Notes: generated by a model not told the origin, from the sequence alone. Shown: positions 43,563 to 52,636, counted from the stretch's first letter. The stretch is DNA of 64,000 nucleotides from Aquiflexum lacus (GCF_015476655.1 NZ_JABFHF010000005.1:62001-126000); one strand, 5' to 3'. A program made the numbers and translations.

Positions 43563-43692
43563 AATTGTTTATTTTAAATGGTGAATGAAAGAATATCATT
43601 ACAAGTTAATTTTTTCTAAACAATTGAGAAATATAAATAGCCCTATTTTTGGAAAAAATAAGGCTATAGTAATTTTTGATTTTACCTATCGA

Positions 43693-44541
43693 TTATTTCT
43701 TATCACCATCAGGGTATATGTGGTGAAGTGTCCTTTGAGGGAATGGAATTTCAATCTCATGTTCTTCAAGTGTTTCTTTGATGACTTCCATATTGTCCCA
43801 ATATACTGGCCAAAGGTTAGCTGCATCTGTCCAAACTCTAATGGTGAGGTCAAGTGAACTATCCCCAAAGTTGACGAATTTGACGATCGGTTCAGGGTCG
43901 AGGTGAATTCTTTCATCTAATTTAAGTACCTCAAGAATTACATTTCTTGTTTTCTTTAGGTCAGTACCATAAGCTACACCTACGTTGATTTCAACCCTCC
44001 GGGTAGGTTTCTGGGAATAATTGGTTATCGAATTATTGGCCAGTGCACCATTTGGGACAGTAACCACTTTATTGTCGAAATTCCTTATTTTGGTATAGAG
44101 GATATCAATGCTTTCCACTGAACCTAAAGTTCCTTGGGCTTCCACAGTATCACCTATTCGGAATGGTTTGAAAACCAAAATCAAAACACCACCTGCGAAA
44201 TTGGCCAAAGAACCCTGTAAAGCAAGTCCTATTGCAAGTCCTGCGGCACCGAGAATGGCTACAAATGAGGTCATTTCCATTCCCAATGTGGTGGCAACAC
44301 TGATGATCAACAATACCCACAAAAGGGCATTTAAAAAACTCTTGAAGAAAGTAGCCAATGACGGCTCTATCTCATATTTGACAAGCGTATTACCAAAGAC
44401 TTTCATGATAAGCCGGATGACATACCGTCCTACCAAAAGTAAGATGATAGATTTTAATAATACGGGGCCTAACTGAAACAGCAGGTCAATTGCCTTTTCT
44501 TTATAAACATCTAAATTGTCTAAATCAAAATTGTAATCCAT
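43693..44541 (-). CDS. MscS-family mechanosensitive channel (first of tandem pair)
   Basis: The 282-residue MscS-like protein has the conserved pore region (ILGAAGLAIGLALQGSLANFAGGV), the FRIGDTVEAQGTLGSVESI beta domain and VVTVPNGAL. It begins 30 bases after the methyltransferase stop on the same strand, so it may be read through from the type III PKS genes. The tandem arrangement suggests local duplication. Confidence 0.92.
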   Translation of the reverse strand: MDYNFDLDNLDVYKEKAIDLLFQLGPVLLKSIILLLVGRYVIRLIMKVFGNTLVKYEIEPSLATFFKSFLNALLWVLLIISVATTLGMEMTSFVAILGAAGLAIGLALQGSLANFAGGVLILVFKPFRIGDTVEAQGTLGSVESIDILYTKIRNFDNKVVTVPNGALANNSITNYSQKPTRRVEINVGVAYGTDLKKTRNVILEVLKLDERIHLDPEPIVKFVNFGDSSLDLTIRVWTDAANLWPVYWDNMEVIKETLEEHEIEIPFPQRTLHHIYPDGDKK

Positions 44542-44571
44542 AATGTATTTTTGAGGTTTAAGAATGCAAAC

Positions 44572-45282
44572 CTATAGAATGTAGCCGGTAACTCTCCATC
44601 GGAATGCCCATTTCCATTTGATTTCGAATTCTGTAATACCCGAAGTTTTTAAAATATTGGCGAGTTCAGATTTTTTGAAACTTCTGAGTACTGAAAGCGG
44701 GCCATCATTTTTGACCATGGCAGAATTAGAAAATAATCCTGTCAAAAGCTTAATGCTATAAAATGCTATTGGGTGGCGATGCAGGTCATTGATGACTATT
44801 CCAAGCTTTGCTTTCTTTTTAAAAGAGGATAACAGTAACAATAGTTCCTCATTTGTAAAATGATGTGTAAAAAGTGTGCACGTAACGATATCTACTTTTT
44901 TTTCTAAAAATGATCTTTCAAAAATATTCTGAGTTTCGAAAGAAACTTGGCTGATATCAGAAAGGTTGGATTTGGCGATCTTGATAATATTTGGGTTTGC
45001 ATCAATCCCGGTAAACTGACAGCTGACTTTTTTTTGTTTTGCCCAATTTGCCATTACTCTGATCATATCCCCACCTCCGCAGCCTATGTCCGCAATGGAA
45101 TAGCTTTTTTGGGGATACTTGTTCATGATCTGCCTTAAGCTCGATGTGGTCACGTTATTTCCGCCTAGGAGTTTATTGATGATCTTGAGCTCTTTTAAAG
45201 TCACCTCCATCAATTTCCCACCGGCATCAAGGTCATCCATTATTTCTTTTTGATAGCTTCTTTGGCTGAATTTCCCCATCAT
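44572..45282 (-). CDS. SAM-dependent methyltransferase of the type III PKS cluster
   Basis: The start is taken at 45282: ATG there overlaps the PKS stop as ATGA, whereas the longer frame to 45369 would overlap the PKS by 91 bases. The resulting 236-residue protein has YSIADIGCGGGDMIRVM (motif I), FTGIDANPNIIKIAK and VDIVTCTLFTHHF. It probably methylates the polyketide or a related phenol; the partner in Bacillus bps-type clusters is a methyltransferase too. The 5' overlap indicates translational coupling with the synthase. Confidence 0.85.
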   Translation of the reverse strand: MMGKFSQRSYQKEIMDDLDAGGKLMEVTLKELKIINKLLGGNNVTTSSLRQIMNKYPQKSYSIADIGCGGGDMIRVMANWAKQKKVSCQFTGIDANPNIIKIAKSNLSDISQVSFETQNIFERSFLEKKVDIVTCTLFTHHFTNEELLLLLSSFKKKAKLGIVINDLHRHPIAFYSIKLLTGLFSNSAMVKNDGPLSVLRSFKKSELANILKTSGITEFEIKWKWAFRWRVTGYIL

Positions 45283-46358
45283 TTTTCTAGTAATAGGGTT
45301 TCCAAAGTTAACCCCGGCCCAAAGCCCATTGCCAAAATATCTCCTGGAGGTTGTGTTTCTGTCAACCACTTTTTCAAGACAAACAAGATAGTGGCTGAAG
45401 ACATATTGCCAAAGTTTTTCAGGATTTCATGAGAGGGAAGATTCTGTGATTTTTCAATTCCAAAAACCTCCTCCACTTTTTGAAGAATTTGCTTTCCTCC
45501 TGGATGTATAGCGAAATTTCTGATTTTTGACAATTGAAATATTTCTTCTAAATAATCATTGATTTCAAAAAGGCCTTTGCTAAGCAATTCTGGGACGTAT
45601 TTACTCAATCGCATTTCAAAACCAAAGTCACCAATTGACCAAGCCATGTCTTTCTCTCCTTCTTTGAAAATCCTGCTGTGAAACTTCTTGATGGATAGTC
45701 CGACTTCTTCTCTCATGACCAAAGCAGCTGCTGCACCATCTCCAAAAAGCGCATTGGCCAAAAGGTTATCTTCATTATAGTCCTTTTGAAAGTGAATTGT
45801 ACATAATTCTACAGATAAGATAAGGACTTTTGCTTTAGGGTCACTGTCACATATTCTGTCTGCTAATTTAATACCATTAAATGCGGCATAGCATCCCATA
45901 AAGTGGATGGCATACCGTTCCACATCTTTGCGAAAACCCATAGCATGCATGATTTCCAGTTCTAGTCCAGGGGCAAACATGCCAGTGCAGGACACCAAAA
46001 TCATATGTGTAATATCTGAGGCTTGGTAACTTGTTTTCTTTAAGCAATCCAGGATGGCAACCTTTGCTAGACCAAATCCTGATTTTTCAAAAAGCCCCAT
46101 TCTTTGTTTTGTCCCAGGAAAAGGTTCCAATGTGGCGTTGGAAGGAAAAAAATTGAATTCTTCCGGATCTTCATACATGAAATCTTCTATAACACTGTAC
46201 CGATTTTCTATACCTGTTTGTCTGTAAACAAAATTCAGCTTTCGGGCTTCCTGGGAATCCAGGTTATGTGCCATTTTCATGAATGCCCCTATCTGGGACT
46301 GTAAAATTGGTTTTCCTGGATTGGCGGTACCAATACTAACAATATGGTTATTCATCAA
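45279..46358 (-). CDS. Type III polyketide synthase
   Basis: The 359-residue thiolase-fold protein has the complete chalcone-synthase-type triad: Cys156 in HFMGCYAAF, His285 in AIHPGGKQIL and Asn318 in FGNMSSATI. It also has the C-terminal GFGPGLTLETLL signature. It condenses malonyl-CoA units onto an acyl starter, releasing a pyrone, resorcinol or phloroglucinol-type product; which one cannot be read. Divergent from the UbiA gene with an 83-base spacer and coupled to the methyltransferase downstream. Confidence 0.93.
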   Translation of the reverse strand: MMNNHIVSIGTANPGKPILQSQIGAFMKMAHNLDSQEARKLNFVYRQTGIENRYSVIEDFMYEDPEEFNFFPSNATLEPFPGTKQRMGLFEKSGFGLAKVAILDCLKKTSYQASDITHMILVSCTGMFAPGLELEIMHAMGFRKDVERYAIHFMGCYAAFNGIKLADRICDSDPKAKVLILSVELCTIHFQKDYNEDNLLANALFGDGAAAALVMREEVGLSIKKFHSRIFKEGEKDMAWSIGDFGFEMRLSKYVPELLSKGLFEINDYLEEIFQLSKIRNFAIHPGGKQILQKVEEVFGIEKSQNLPSHEILKNFGNMSSATILFVLKKWLTETQPPGDILAMGFGPGLTLETLLLEK

Positions 46359-46441
46359 CTTAAGTTAAGCTTATTTTTTCTAACTTCGATATTGAAGACT
46401 AAACATCTCCTATTCCTAAAAGTTAAAAACAAAAATGATTT

Positions 46442-47332
46442 ATGTTCAAGCTGTCTAATTGGAAGCATCTTAGGATTCCTTTCTCGGTTTATTTGATGCC
46501 TGTTTTCTTTTTTGCTCTTGCATTGTCCCCCAATTTAAGTGGAGATAGACTAATGATTGTCTTTATTTCTCTTCACCTTTTTTTGTATCCTTCAAGTAAT
46601 GGCTATAATAGCTATTTCGACAAAGATGAAAAAAGCATCGGTGGATTACGAAATCCCCCGAAAGTTACTAAAGGTTTGTATTATCTTTCCTTGATTTTTT
46701 TTGCTATTTCACTGATTTTGGGATTTATGGTCAATTGGCAGTTCAGCAGCATGTTGTTGGTCTATAGTCTGGTGTCCATGGCCTACAGTCATCCTGCAAT
46801 CAGACTGAAAAAATATGCTTATCTCAGCTGGATTGTAGCAGGATTCTTTCAGGGTTGTTTTACTTTCGGTTTGGCCTATGCAGGATTAAGTGATTTTGGT
46901 TGGGAAGTTTTTACCAAAAGTCATGTCCTGATTCCCGGGTTATTGACCAGTTTGATGCTTTGGGGTTCGTATCCGCTCACTCAAGTGTATCAACATGAAG
47001 AAGATGCGAAGAGGGGGGATATTACCTTGAGTCTGAAACTTGGGAAAAAGGGTACCTTTTTGTTTTCCAGCATTTGGTTTTTGGTGACAGGGATATGCTT
47101 TAGTTGGTTTTTCCTGGATAGAAATCAGGAAAGCGGCTTTTTCGGGTTTTTGTTGGCAATGCTGCCGGTGGTGCTTTACTTTCTGATTTGGTTTTCTTTT
47201 GTAAGAAAAGATGAGGATAAATATACTACCTACACCTGGACCATGTGGATGAACAGGATTTCAGGCATTGCATTGAATATTTTCTTTGTTTGGTATTTTT
47301 TGGAAAATACGCAGGTGATGCAGGTTTTTTAA
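46442..47332 (+). CDS. UbiA-type prenyltransferase
   Basis: The 296-residue protein has eight to nine membrane helices. It has two aspartate-rich-like loops: SNGYNSYFDKDEKSIGG (positions ~53-69, variant of NDxxDxxxD) and YQHEEDAKRGDITL (~183-196). These bind prenyl diphosphate and Mg in the UbiA superfamily. It would attach an isoprenoid to an aromatic acceptor, plausibly the polyketide made by the divergent gene. Its stop overlaps the next minus-strand gene by four bases. A TAACTTCG box at 46381-46388 could be its promoter. Confidence 0.85.
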   Translation: MFKLSNWKHLRIPFSVYLMPVFFFALALSPNLSGDRLMIVFISLHLFLYPSSNGYNSYFDKDEKSIGGLRNPPKVTKGLYYLSLIFFAISLILGFMVNWQFSSMLLVYSLVSMAYSHPAIRLKKYAYLSWIVAGFFQGCFTFGLAYAGLSDFGWEVFTKSHVLIPGLLTSLMLWGSYPLTQVYQHEEDAKRGDITLSLKLGKKGTFLFSSIWFLVTGICFSWFFLDRNQESGFFGFLLAMLPVVLYFLIWFSFVRKDEDKYTTYTWTMWMNRISGIALNIFFVWYFLENTQVMQVF

Positions 47333-48189
47333 AAAAGGCGAACAGCAATCACTTTATTTGCAAAGGCTTTATATTCGTAAAAAGTAAGCCCAGTTGAAAA
47401 ATACATAATGATGCTCTTCAAATCATCTTTTTCTGTACTGCTCCAATAAACATCGTCTTCAAACCCACCCAAATTGGTCAAATAAAGTTTTTCCCGAACT
47501 TCCGCCAATTCTTCTATAGAAGGCAAAAACCAATCTTTATAACCATTTGAACTCATATTTGCCAATACCTGCATACTACTCAGTTGGTTAATAGCTCTAG
47601 TCTGAATATTGAATTTGTAACTGTTTATTTCTCCTTTCCCTATGCCAGGAAAGGTTCCAATAGGAATGTACTGGTGATCAAACCAAAAAACGTTATTGTG
47701 ATTAGGATTATCTAGAGGAAGGGCTTCCATATACCTCCACCCATTTTCATAATTTCCCATATCCATAAATATAATACCACCTCCGGGGCCAGTATCGAGT
47801 ATAGAGTAGTTTGCTTCTGCTTCGGTTGTAATCTCCAGTTCATTACTGAAAGTTAAGCCCACACTATTCTGAGCAAAGGCTCTAACATAATAAGTTGTAT
47901 TGGGGAGTAAATCAAAAAGTTTATAATCAAAAGCGCCATAAAATCTTTGGTCCTCTTGCACTGAATCATCTAAATCAGGGTTTCGATGGATGCTATAGGT
48001 TATCCCTCTTCTCGTCACCCCTCCTGTCCCATCTCTTTTCAGTCTGGATGTCATGACCGCTCGGACCGCACTTATACTTTTAGGTTGATCTAAAGAGATT
48101 TCTGGCAATATTTGAGGCTCCTCCTCAGTACAGGAAAGTGCGAACAATAGCGTCATAATAAGGCCAATATCACGGAGGTATTTTGTCAT
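47329..48189 (-). CDS. Lipoprotein with FN3-like and DUF1566/Lcl-like regions
   Basis: The 286-residue protein has a lipobox (LLFALSC20), a fibronectin-like middle (LLPNTTYYVRAFAQNSVGLT) and a C-terminal region with GYKDWFLPSIEELAEV and DDVYWSSTE, which matches the DUF1566/Lcl C-terminal type found in surface lipoproteins. It interrupts the putative PKS/UbiA cluster on the minus strand, between UbiA and the flavoprotein, and has no obvious enzymatic role there. Surface exposure is likely. Confidence 0.78.
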   Translation of the reverse strand: MTKYLRDIGLIMTLLFALSCTEEEPQILPEISLDQPKSISAVRAVMTSRLKRDGTGGVTRRGITYSIHRNPDLDDSVQEDQRFYGAFDYKLFDLLPNTTYYVRAFAQNSVGLTFSNELEITTEAEANYSILDTGPGGGIIFMDMGNYENGWRYMEALPLDNPNHNNVFWFDHQYIPIGTFPGIGKGEINSYKFNIQTRAINQLSSMQVLANMSSNGYKDWFLPSIEELAEVREKLYLTNLGGFEDDVYWSSTEKDDLKSIIMYFSTGLTFYEYKAFANKVIAVRLF

Positions 48190-48227
48190 TAGATTAATAT
48201 TGAATAAACTAATCTAGTAAATTTTAA

Positions 48228-49340
48228 CTAAAAGACCTCCCCATGGGTTCGCTTAATAATTTGAGTGGCGGCAAAAGTAGAGTTTTTGATCAGTCCGACC
48301 GAAAATTCTGAAACAGCTTTGGACCCAAAAAGCCACTGTACCTTTCTCCCGATCCATAATCGGTTTTTGAAAAAATGATTCCATTGAACAGCATAGTGTT
48401 TTTCAATAGAGTTCCTGTCCTTGTGTTGCAGAATAGCCTCTGCAGCCAATTTTCCTGTATGAATTGCAATGGCCATCCCATTTCCACACAAGGGAGTAAT
48501 CAAACCTGCCGCATCTCCGGCCATCAGGATATGGTTTTCCACAGGTTGTTTTGGTGAAAAATTGATTTCATTGATCACCTCAGGTTTTTCAAATATGAAT
48601 TCGCTGTTTTGAAATAGATGTTTTAGATGAGGGTTTTTATGAAGCACATTTTTCTCCATTTCAGGAATATTCCCATACAGACGTAGCTGTTCTTTTGAAC
48701 CCAAATAACAAAGGTTGAAGGTCCCGTTTTCTACTTGGTTGATACCACAATAGCCTCCATCAAAATTATGCAGAGCGACGGTATTTGCGTCAAAGTCTGT
48801 TTTGATATGGTATTTGACTCCAATAAATGGACTTCTTTGATGCATAAAAGACCGGTTCATGGCTTTATCCACTTTAGATCTTTTTCCGAAAGCGCCAAGG
48901 ACATGATCAGCTGAAAATGAATCACCCTTATTCAATTTGAGTATAAATCTGTTCCCCTCGGTTTCAAATTCCACTTCTTCTACTTGGGATTGGAGTAAAA
49001 ATTTAACTCCTACGTCCTTTGCTTTTTGATAGAGAAAAAAATCGAGGGCAAACCTGCTGATCCCAAATCCGCCTAAATCCAAATCCATTTTTGCTTCATT
49101 TCCTTTGCTGGAAGTCAAAAGGAATTTGGTGATATGAGATGGACCGATTTCAGTTGGGTATAGACCCTCTTTTTTCAGAAAATCTTTTACTTCATTGGAA
49201 ATGTATTCACCGCAAACACGGTGAAAGGGATAAGTTTTTTTTTCAATCAGTAAAACCTCCCTGCCATTTTTTGATAATTGATGCGCAGCGATCAGTCCCG
49301 CAAGTCCACCTCCTATGATGATTGTTTGATAATGATGCAT
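48228..49340 (-). CDS. FAD-dependent oxidoreductase, geranylgeranyl-reductase-like
   Basis: The 370-residue flavoprotein has the N-terminal dinucleotide motif TIIIGGGLAGLIAAHQL, HRVCGEYISNEV typical of the geranylgeranyl-reductase/lycopene-cyclase-type family, and the second FAD motif GDAAGLITPLCGNGMAIAI. It may reduce or hydroxylate an isoprenoid or phenolic ring. Its neighbours are a UbiA prenyltransferase and a type III PKS, supporting a tailoring role in one biosynthetic pathway, though a lipoprotein gene lies between. Confidence 0.85.
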   Translation of the reverse strand: MHHYQTIIIGGGLAGLIAAHQLSKNGREVLLIEKKTYPFHRVCGEYISNEVKDFLKKEGLYPTEIGPSHITKFLLTSSKGNEAKMDLDLGGFGISRFALDFFLYQKAKDVGVKFLLQSQVEEVEFETEGNRFILKLNKGDSFSADHVLGAFGKRSKVDKAMNRSFMHQRSPFIGVKYHIKTDFDANTVALHNFDGGYCGINQVENGTFNLCYLGSKEQLRLYGNIPEMEKNVLHKNPHLKHLFQNSEFIFEKPEVINEINFSPKQPVENHILMAGDAAGLITPLCGNGMAIAIHTGKLAAEAILQHKDRNSIEKHYAVQWNHFFKNRLWIGRKVQWLFGSKAVSEFSVGLIKNSTFAATQIIKRTHGEVF

Positions 49341-49592
49341 AAAATATAGTGTAGCTTTTTAAATGGGTTGAATTGCGGTTTATCAAATTTCAGGTTTTTG
49401 AAATAAATAAAAGCACCGAATCATGGGGTAAGTTCAAAACTTTATTATCAAATCAACCATATATGACATGAAGAAGTTTACCCAAATAGAATTTATAATA
49501 CTCATCCAAAAAATAGTTAAGCTGAACAAGTTTGACCTTTTTTTGTGTTATCCCCATAAGTACCTAATTTTACCCAAACATCAAAATCAGAA

Positions 49593-50015
49593 ATGCCCCA
49601 TAGTCCTCTTCAAATACTTCAGGAACACAACCTAAGAATTACAAATTGTAGAAAAGAAGTGTTAAAACTTTTTTTGGAAAGGCAGTCTGCACTATCCCAT
49701 TCAGATCTTGAGGAAGTGCTTGATAAGGATTTTGACCGGGTTACGCTTTACAGGACGCTTAAAACATTTCTGGACAGTGATCTCATCCATAAGGTGCTTG
49801 ATGACAGTGGTGCTGCAAAATATGCCTTATGCTCCCACAATGGACAAGAGAGCAAACACAGCCACGACCATGAACACGTACATTTCAAATGTGAAAAATG
49901 TGGTAAAACTATTTGTATCGAAGAAGTAAGTTTGCCAAAAATCAGCCTCCCTGCAGGATATATCAATAAGGAGGTAAGTTTACTTGTACAGGGTGTTTGT
50001 GACAAATGTAATTGA
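49593..50015 (+). CDS. Fur-family transcriptional repressor
   Basis: The 140-residue protein has an N-terminal winged helix (ALSHSDLEEVLDKDFDRVTLYRTLKTFLDSDLI) and a C-terminal dimerisation domain. Metal ligands include H-rich KHSHDHEHVHFKCEKCGKT and CDKC at the end. The two CxxC pairs form the structural zinc site. It most resembles Fur/Zur repressors of Bacteroidota; whether it senses Fe or Zn is not decidable. Convergent with the gene at 50016, with no gap. Confidence 0.9.
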   Translation: MPHSPLQILQEHNLRITNCRKEVLKLFLERQSALSHSDLEEVLDKDFDRVTLYRTLKTFLDSDLIHKVLDDSGAAKYALCSHNGQESKHSHDHEHVHFKCEKCGKTICIEEVSLPKISLPAGYINKEVSLLVQGVCDKCN

Positions 50016-50246
50016 TCAGGCTTCCACGGGATCTTTGGGGGATTTTGTTTTTGGTCCATCAGATGGCCATATTACACCTGGAGGCAGATCAATTTTTGGT
50101 GGAGTAAAATCCTCGATTCCACCGTCACCATCATCGTCATTATTTTGACTTCTACCCAGTCTTGATTTTGTCATGGTCGCAACAAAATAAATCAGTACCA
50201 CATAGGCCATTCCACATAACATCAGATCAACAGCTAAGCTACTCAT
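50016..50246 (-). CDS. Small membrane protein with acidic/proline-rich tail
   Basis: The 76-residue protein has one N-terminal membrane helix (LAVDLMLCGMAYVVLIYFVA), then a basic patch and an acidic and proline-rich cytoplasmic tail (NNDDDGDGGIEDF, PPKIDLPPG). Codon pattern and membrane helix favour a real gene; no family recognised. It touches the fur gene at the stop codons. Confidence 0.6.
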   Translation of the reverse strand: MSSLAVDLMLCGMAYVVLIYFVATMTKSRLGRSQNNDDDGDGGIEDFTPPKIDLPPGVIWPSDGPKTKSPKDPVEA

Positions 50247-50413
50247 AACAAAGAAATTTTGTATAATTTACTACAAAAGGACATAGAAGTCAATTAATTA
50301 ACTCATTGGTTACAATTTTGATTAAAGAAATCCCAAAAATATTGACAGTAATTCGGATTAACTTGTGAAATAGGCCATATCGTTAGATATTTGCGCTTTG
50401 AAAAATAAAGGTA

Positions 50414-50887
50414 ATGATAGTAAAAACAAAAAAATATCAATTAGAGACAGGTACTTACATCAAAGCAGGCTTGGCAAATATTTTAAGAGAGCAATGGTGG
50501 GTAGTATTGATCGCAATAGCAATTGGCTGCGGCTATTTTTGGATCGCATCATGGTGGTGGATTAGCATGGCGATTTTGGCCTATGCTTTATATTGGCTTT
50601 TTTGGGTCATCCAATTTGCCGGAGTTACCCAAATGGAACAGAATAAAGTAATTTTTGAAAGGATGTCTTATGAAATAGATAGCAGGCAGGTTCTGATGAA
50701 ACTGAATGCCAAACAAGGCATGCCGATTAAATGGGATATGATCAAGAAAGCAGAAATTAAAAAGGATGCTTTTATACTCACCATGTCTAAAGCACAGTTT
50801 ATACACCTTCCATTTAAGATTTTCAATTCCGAAAACGATAAGAAATTTGTAGAATCAATTCTTAAAAGAAAAAATTACTTACAATAG
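50414..50887 (+). CDS. YcxB-like membrane protein
   Basis: The 157-residue protein has two membrane helices (WWVVLIAIAIGCGYFWIA, WWWISMAILAYALYWLFWVI). It has a C-terminal soluble domain with MSYEIDSRQVLMKL, PIKWDMIKKAEIKKDAFIL and FIHLPFKIF, matching the YcxB-like C-terminal pattern. Function unknown. Ends at a strong bidirectional terminator. Confidence 0.75.
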   Translation: MIVKTKKYQLETGTYIKAGLANILREQWWVVLIAIAIGCGYFWIASWWWISMAILAYALYWLFWVIQFAGVTQMEQNKVIFERMSYEIDSRQVLMKLNAKQGMPIKWDMIKKAEIKKDAFILTMSKAQFIHLPFKIFNSENDKKFVESILKRKNYLQ

Positions 50888-50896
50888 CATGAACAA

Positions 50897-50928
50897 AAAA
50901 AGCTCCATCATTTTTGATGGAGCTTTTT
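50897..50928. terminator. Bidirectional rho-independent terminator
   Basis: A perfect fourteen-base-pair stem (AAAAAGCTCCATCA and complement) has a TTTT loop. It lies between convergent genes and can end both transcripts. Confidence 0.9.
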
Positions 50929-50946
50929 AGTTTTAATCAATTACAA

Positions 50947-51447
50947 TTACATTGAAGGAAGGATTACCGTATCGATAACATGGACTACTCCGTTGGAAGC
51001 CTCGATGTCAGCAGCTGATACAGTAGCATTGTTTACCATTGCTTTTCCATCTTTCAAAGTGATGGTCACATCAGAACCTTGAACAGTCTTAGCTTTCATG
51101 CCATTTTTTAAATCTTTGGAATAAACTTTTCCAGGAACAACATGGTAAGTCAATACTGCTACCAATTGTGCTTTGTTTTCAGGCTTCAAAAGATTTTCAA
51201 CAGTCCCTGCAGGTAATTTTGCAAAAGCTTCATTGGTTGGAGCAAAAACAGTGAATGGTCCGTCGCCTTTCAACACATCTACTAAATCTCCAGCTTTTAC
51301 AGCTGCTACCAATGTAGACAAAAATTCGGTTTGGACCGCTAAGTCTACAATGTCCGCATCAGGATTGATTGTGGCATTTTTGTTTGCAGTGAATGCGGAG
51401 GTTGCAAAAAATGCAACAAGGACCGCGAAAGTCAATAATTTTTTCAT
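50947..51447 (-). CDS. Fasciclin-domain secreted protein
   Basis: The start is placed at 51447, giving a proper signal peptide ([19 protein letters not shown]); a longer frame to 51507 would put 20 charged residues before it. The 166-residue protein has one FAS1 domain: [45 protein letters not shown] and [16 protein letters not shown]1 proteins mediate adhesion or matrix interactions and are exported. Confidence 0.92.
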   Translation of the reverse strand: MKKLLTFAVLVAFFATSAFTANKNATINPDADIVDLAVQTEFLSTLVAAVKAGDLVDVLKGDGPFTVFAPTNEAFAKLPAGTVENLLKPENKAQLVAVLTYHVVPGKVYSKDLKNGMKAKTVQGSDVTITLKDGKAMVNNATVSAADIEASNGVVHVIDTVILPSM

Positions 51448-51656
51448 AGTTATAATAGTTTTGGTTTGTAGGTGTATAAGATTAAAATGCATCTTATTGT
51501 TTATCAAAAAGTTATAAATTTTTGTTAATGATTTTTCACTTACAGGAAGCAGATGTTGGTTTACAAAAAATGGGTGTTGGGATTGGTTTCTTTAAATTGA
51601 CCATATTCTAAAAGTTATCTCATAAGATAATATCTTCCAGAAATGTGAGGATTCTT

Positions 51657-51791
51657 TTATTGCACTCTAACGTTTTGCCTTCCGCCACCTTTGGTGCTAA
51701 TCATTCTTCCAGGAACCATTAGCGCCATAAGTTGTGCATATATTTTATTATCTAAACTTAGAGCCAAAATCCTAATTATCCAACCTGTCAT
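51657..51791 (-). CDS. Possible small protein (44 residues)
   Basis: The frame runs from ATG at 51791 to TAA at 51657. A GGAGG lies nine bases before the ATG, which is rare in this genome. The product has a hydrophobic, leader-like first part (MTGWIIRILALSLDNKIY) and a basic, glycine-rich tail (STKGGGRQNVRVQ). No family recognised, and part of the frame could be chance; it sits in the spacer between the fasciclin gene and rlmH. Confidence 0.35.
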   Translation of the reverse strand: MTGWIIRILALSLDNKIYAQLMALMVPGRMISTKGGGRQNVRVQ

Positions 51792-51884
51792 TTGGGCTTT
51801 CCTCCAAATCTACCAAACAAAATTTTTTTCCTAATAAAATCTCTTTTTCAATATAATTAGATCGGGCTTTGATTATTTTGCAGG

Positions 51885-52358
51885 ATGCAGATCAGACTTA
51901 TCGCCGTCGGCAAAACAGACCATTCCGCTATCCAATCCCTTTTGGAGGAATATATCAAGCGTTTGGGGTTTTATATCAAGTTTGAAATGGAAATCATTCC
52001 GGATCTAAAAAATGCTAAAAACCTTTCCGAAGCAGCCCAAAAGGAAAAAGAGGGGGAGCTAATTTTAAAAAAAGTACAGGCTTCTGATGAATTGGTTTTG
52101 CTGGATGAACAGGGGAAGCAATATTCCTCCGTGGATTTTTCGGACTATCTCCAAAAGAAGATGAATGCGGGCCTGAAGCAATTGATTTTCGTGATTGGAG
52201 GGCCTTATGGGTTTTCTGAAAGTGTGTATCAAAGAGCTAATGGCAAAATCTCCCTTTCCAAAATGACTTTTTCACACCAAATGGTCAGGGTGTTTTTTAT
52301 AGAACAGTTGTACCGGGCTTTTACCATTTTAAAAAATGAGCCTTATCATCATCAGTGA
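51885..52358 (+). CDS. rlmH: 23S rRNA pseudouridine-1915 N3-methyltransferase
   Basis: This 157-residue SPOUT methyltransferase has the conserved VLLDEQGKQYSS, FVIGGPYGFSESVYQ and the C-terminal FSHQMVRVFFIEQLYRAFTI..YHH signature. It methylates m3-psi1915 of helix 69. Single gene, with TATTTTG five bases upstream of the ATG. Confidence 0.95.
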   Translation: MQIRLIAVGKTDHSAIQSLLEEYIKRLGFYIKFEMEIIPDLKNAKNLSEAAQKEKEGELILKKVQASDELVLLDEQGKQYSSVDFSDYLQKKMNAGLKQLIFVIGGPYGFSESVYQRANGKISLSKMTFSHQMVRVFFIEQLYRAFTILKNEPYHHQ

Positions 52359-52444
52359 TGACTTTCGCGTTTTTTTAAGGTAAGGGCTCTTGAATAAATT
52401 GCCTCCTGCTTTAGCTGGAGGAAAAAAAGAGGCCTAATCCCCCT

Positions 52445-52503
52445 GGCTTTAGCCAAACATAAATGACTACCTTATATCCTATTTTTTTGTTTTGGCTAAA
52501 GCC
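52445..52503. repeat. Inverted repeat GGCTTTAGCCAAA/TTTGGCTAAAGCC
   Basis: Perfect 13-base arms at 52445-52457 and 52491-52503 bound a 33-base spacer, with a further hairpin (CCTCC...GGAGG) at 52412-52431 just before. It is a REP-like element in the spacer after rlmH. Confidence 0.8.
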
Positions 52504-52540
52504 TGTTTTATTTTGCTTCTATTTATGAATGGGCTGATTC

Positions 52541-52636
52541 CTATTGATACCCTCCTCCCAAAAAGACGACCCCAGGTGGCAGATCTTGCTGTGGTCCAAT
52601 TTCGGTGACCTCAATATCATTCCCTATTCTGAACAT
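52541..52636 (-). pseudogene. Possible gene remnant
   Basis: A minus-strand frame of 31 codons ends at 52541 and reads MFRIGNDIEVTEIGPQQDLP and then a glycine-rich GVVFLGGGYQ. The open frame continues upstream of the ATG for a few more coherent codons (SSQVEKILE) until it meets a GGCAGG repeat. It looks more like protein than chance, but too short to assign; it may be the tail of a gene disrupted by repeats. Confidence 0.25.

Noticed and set aside
42744-44541. MscS pair as a possible fused or frameshifted channel
   Set aside because: Each gene has its own start, stop and complete MscS domain, so they are two intact paralogues.
45283-45369. Longer start of the PKS methyltransferase
   Set aside because: It would overlap the PKS by 91 bases, whereas the ATG at 45282 gives a standard four-base overlap.
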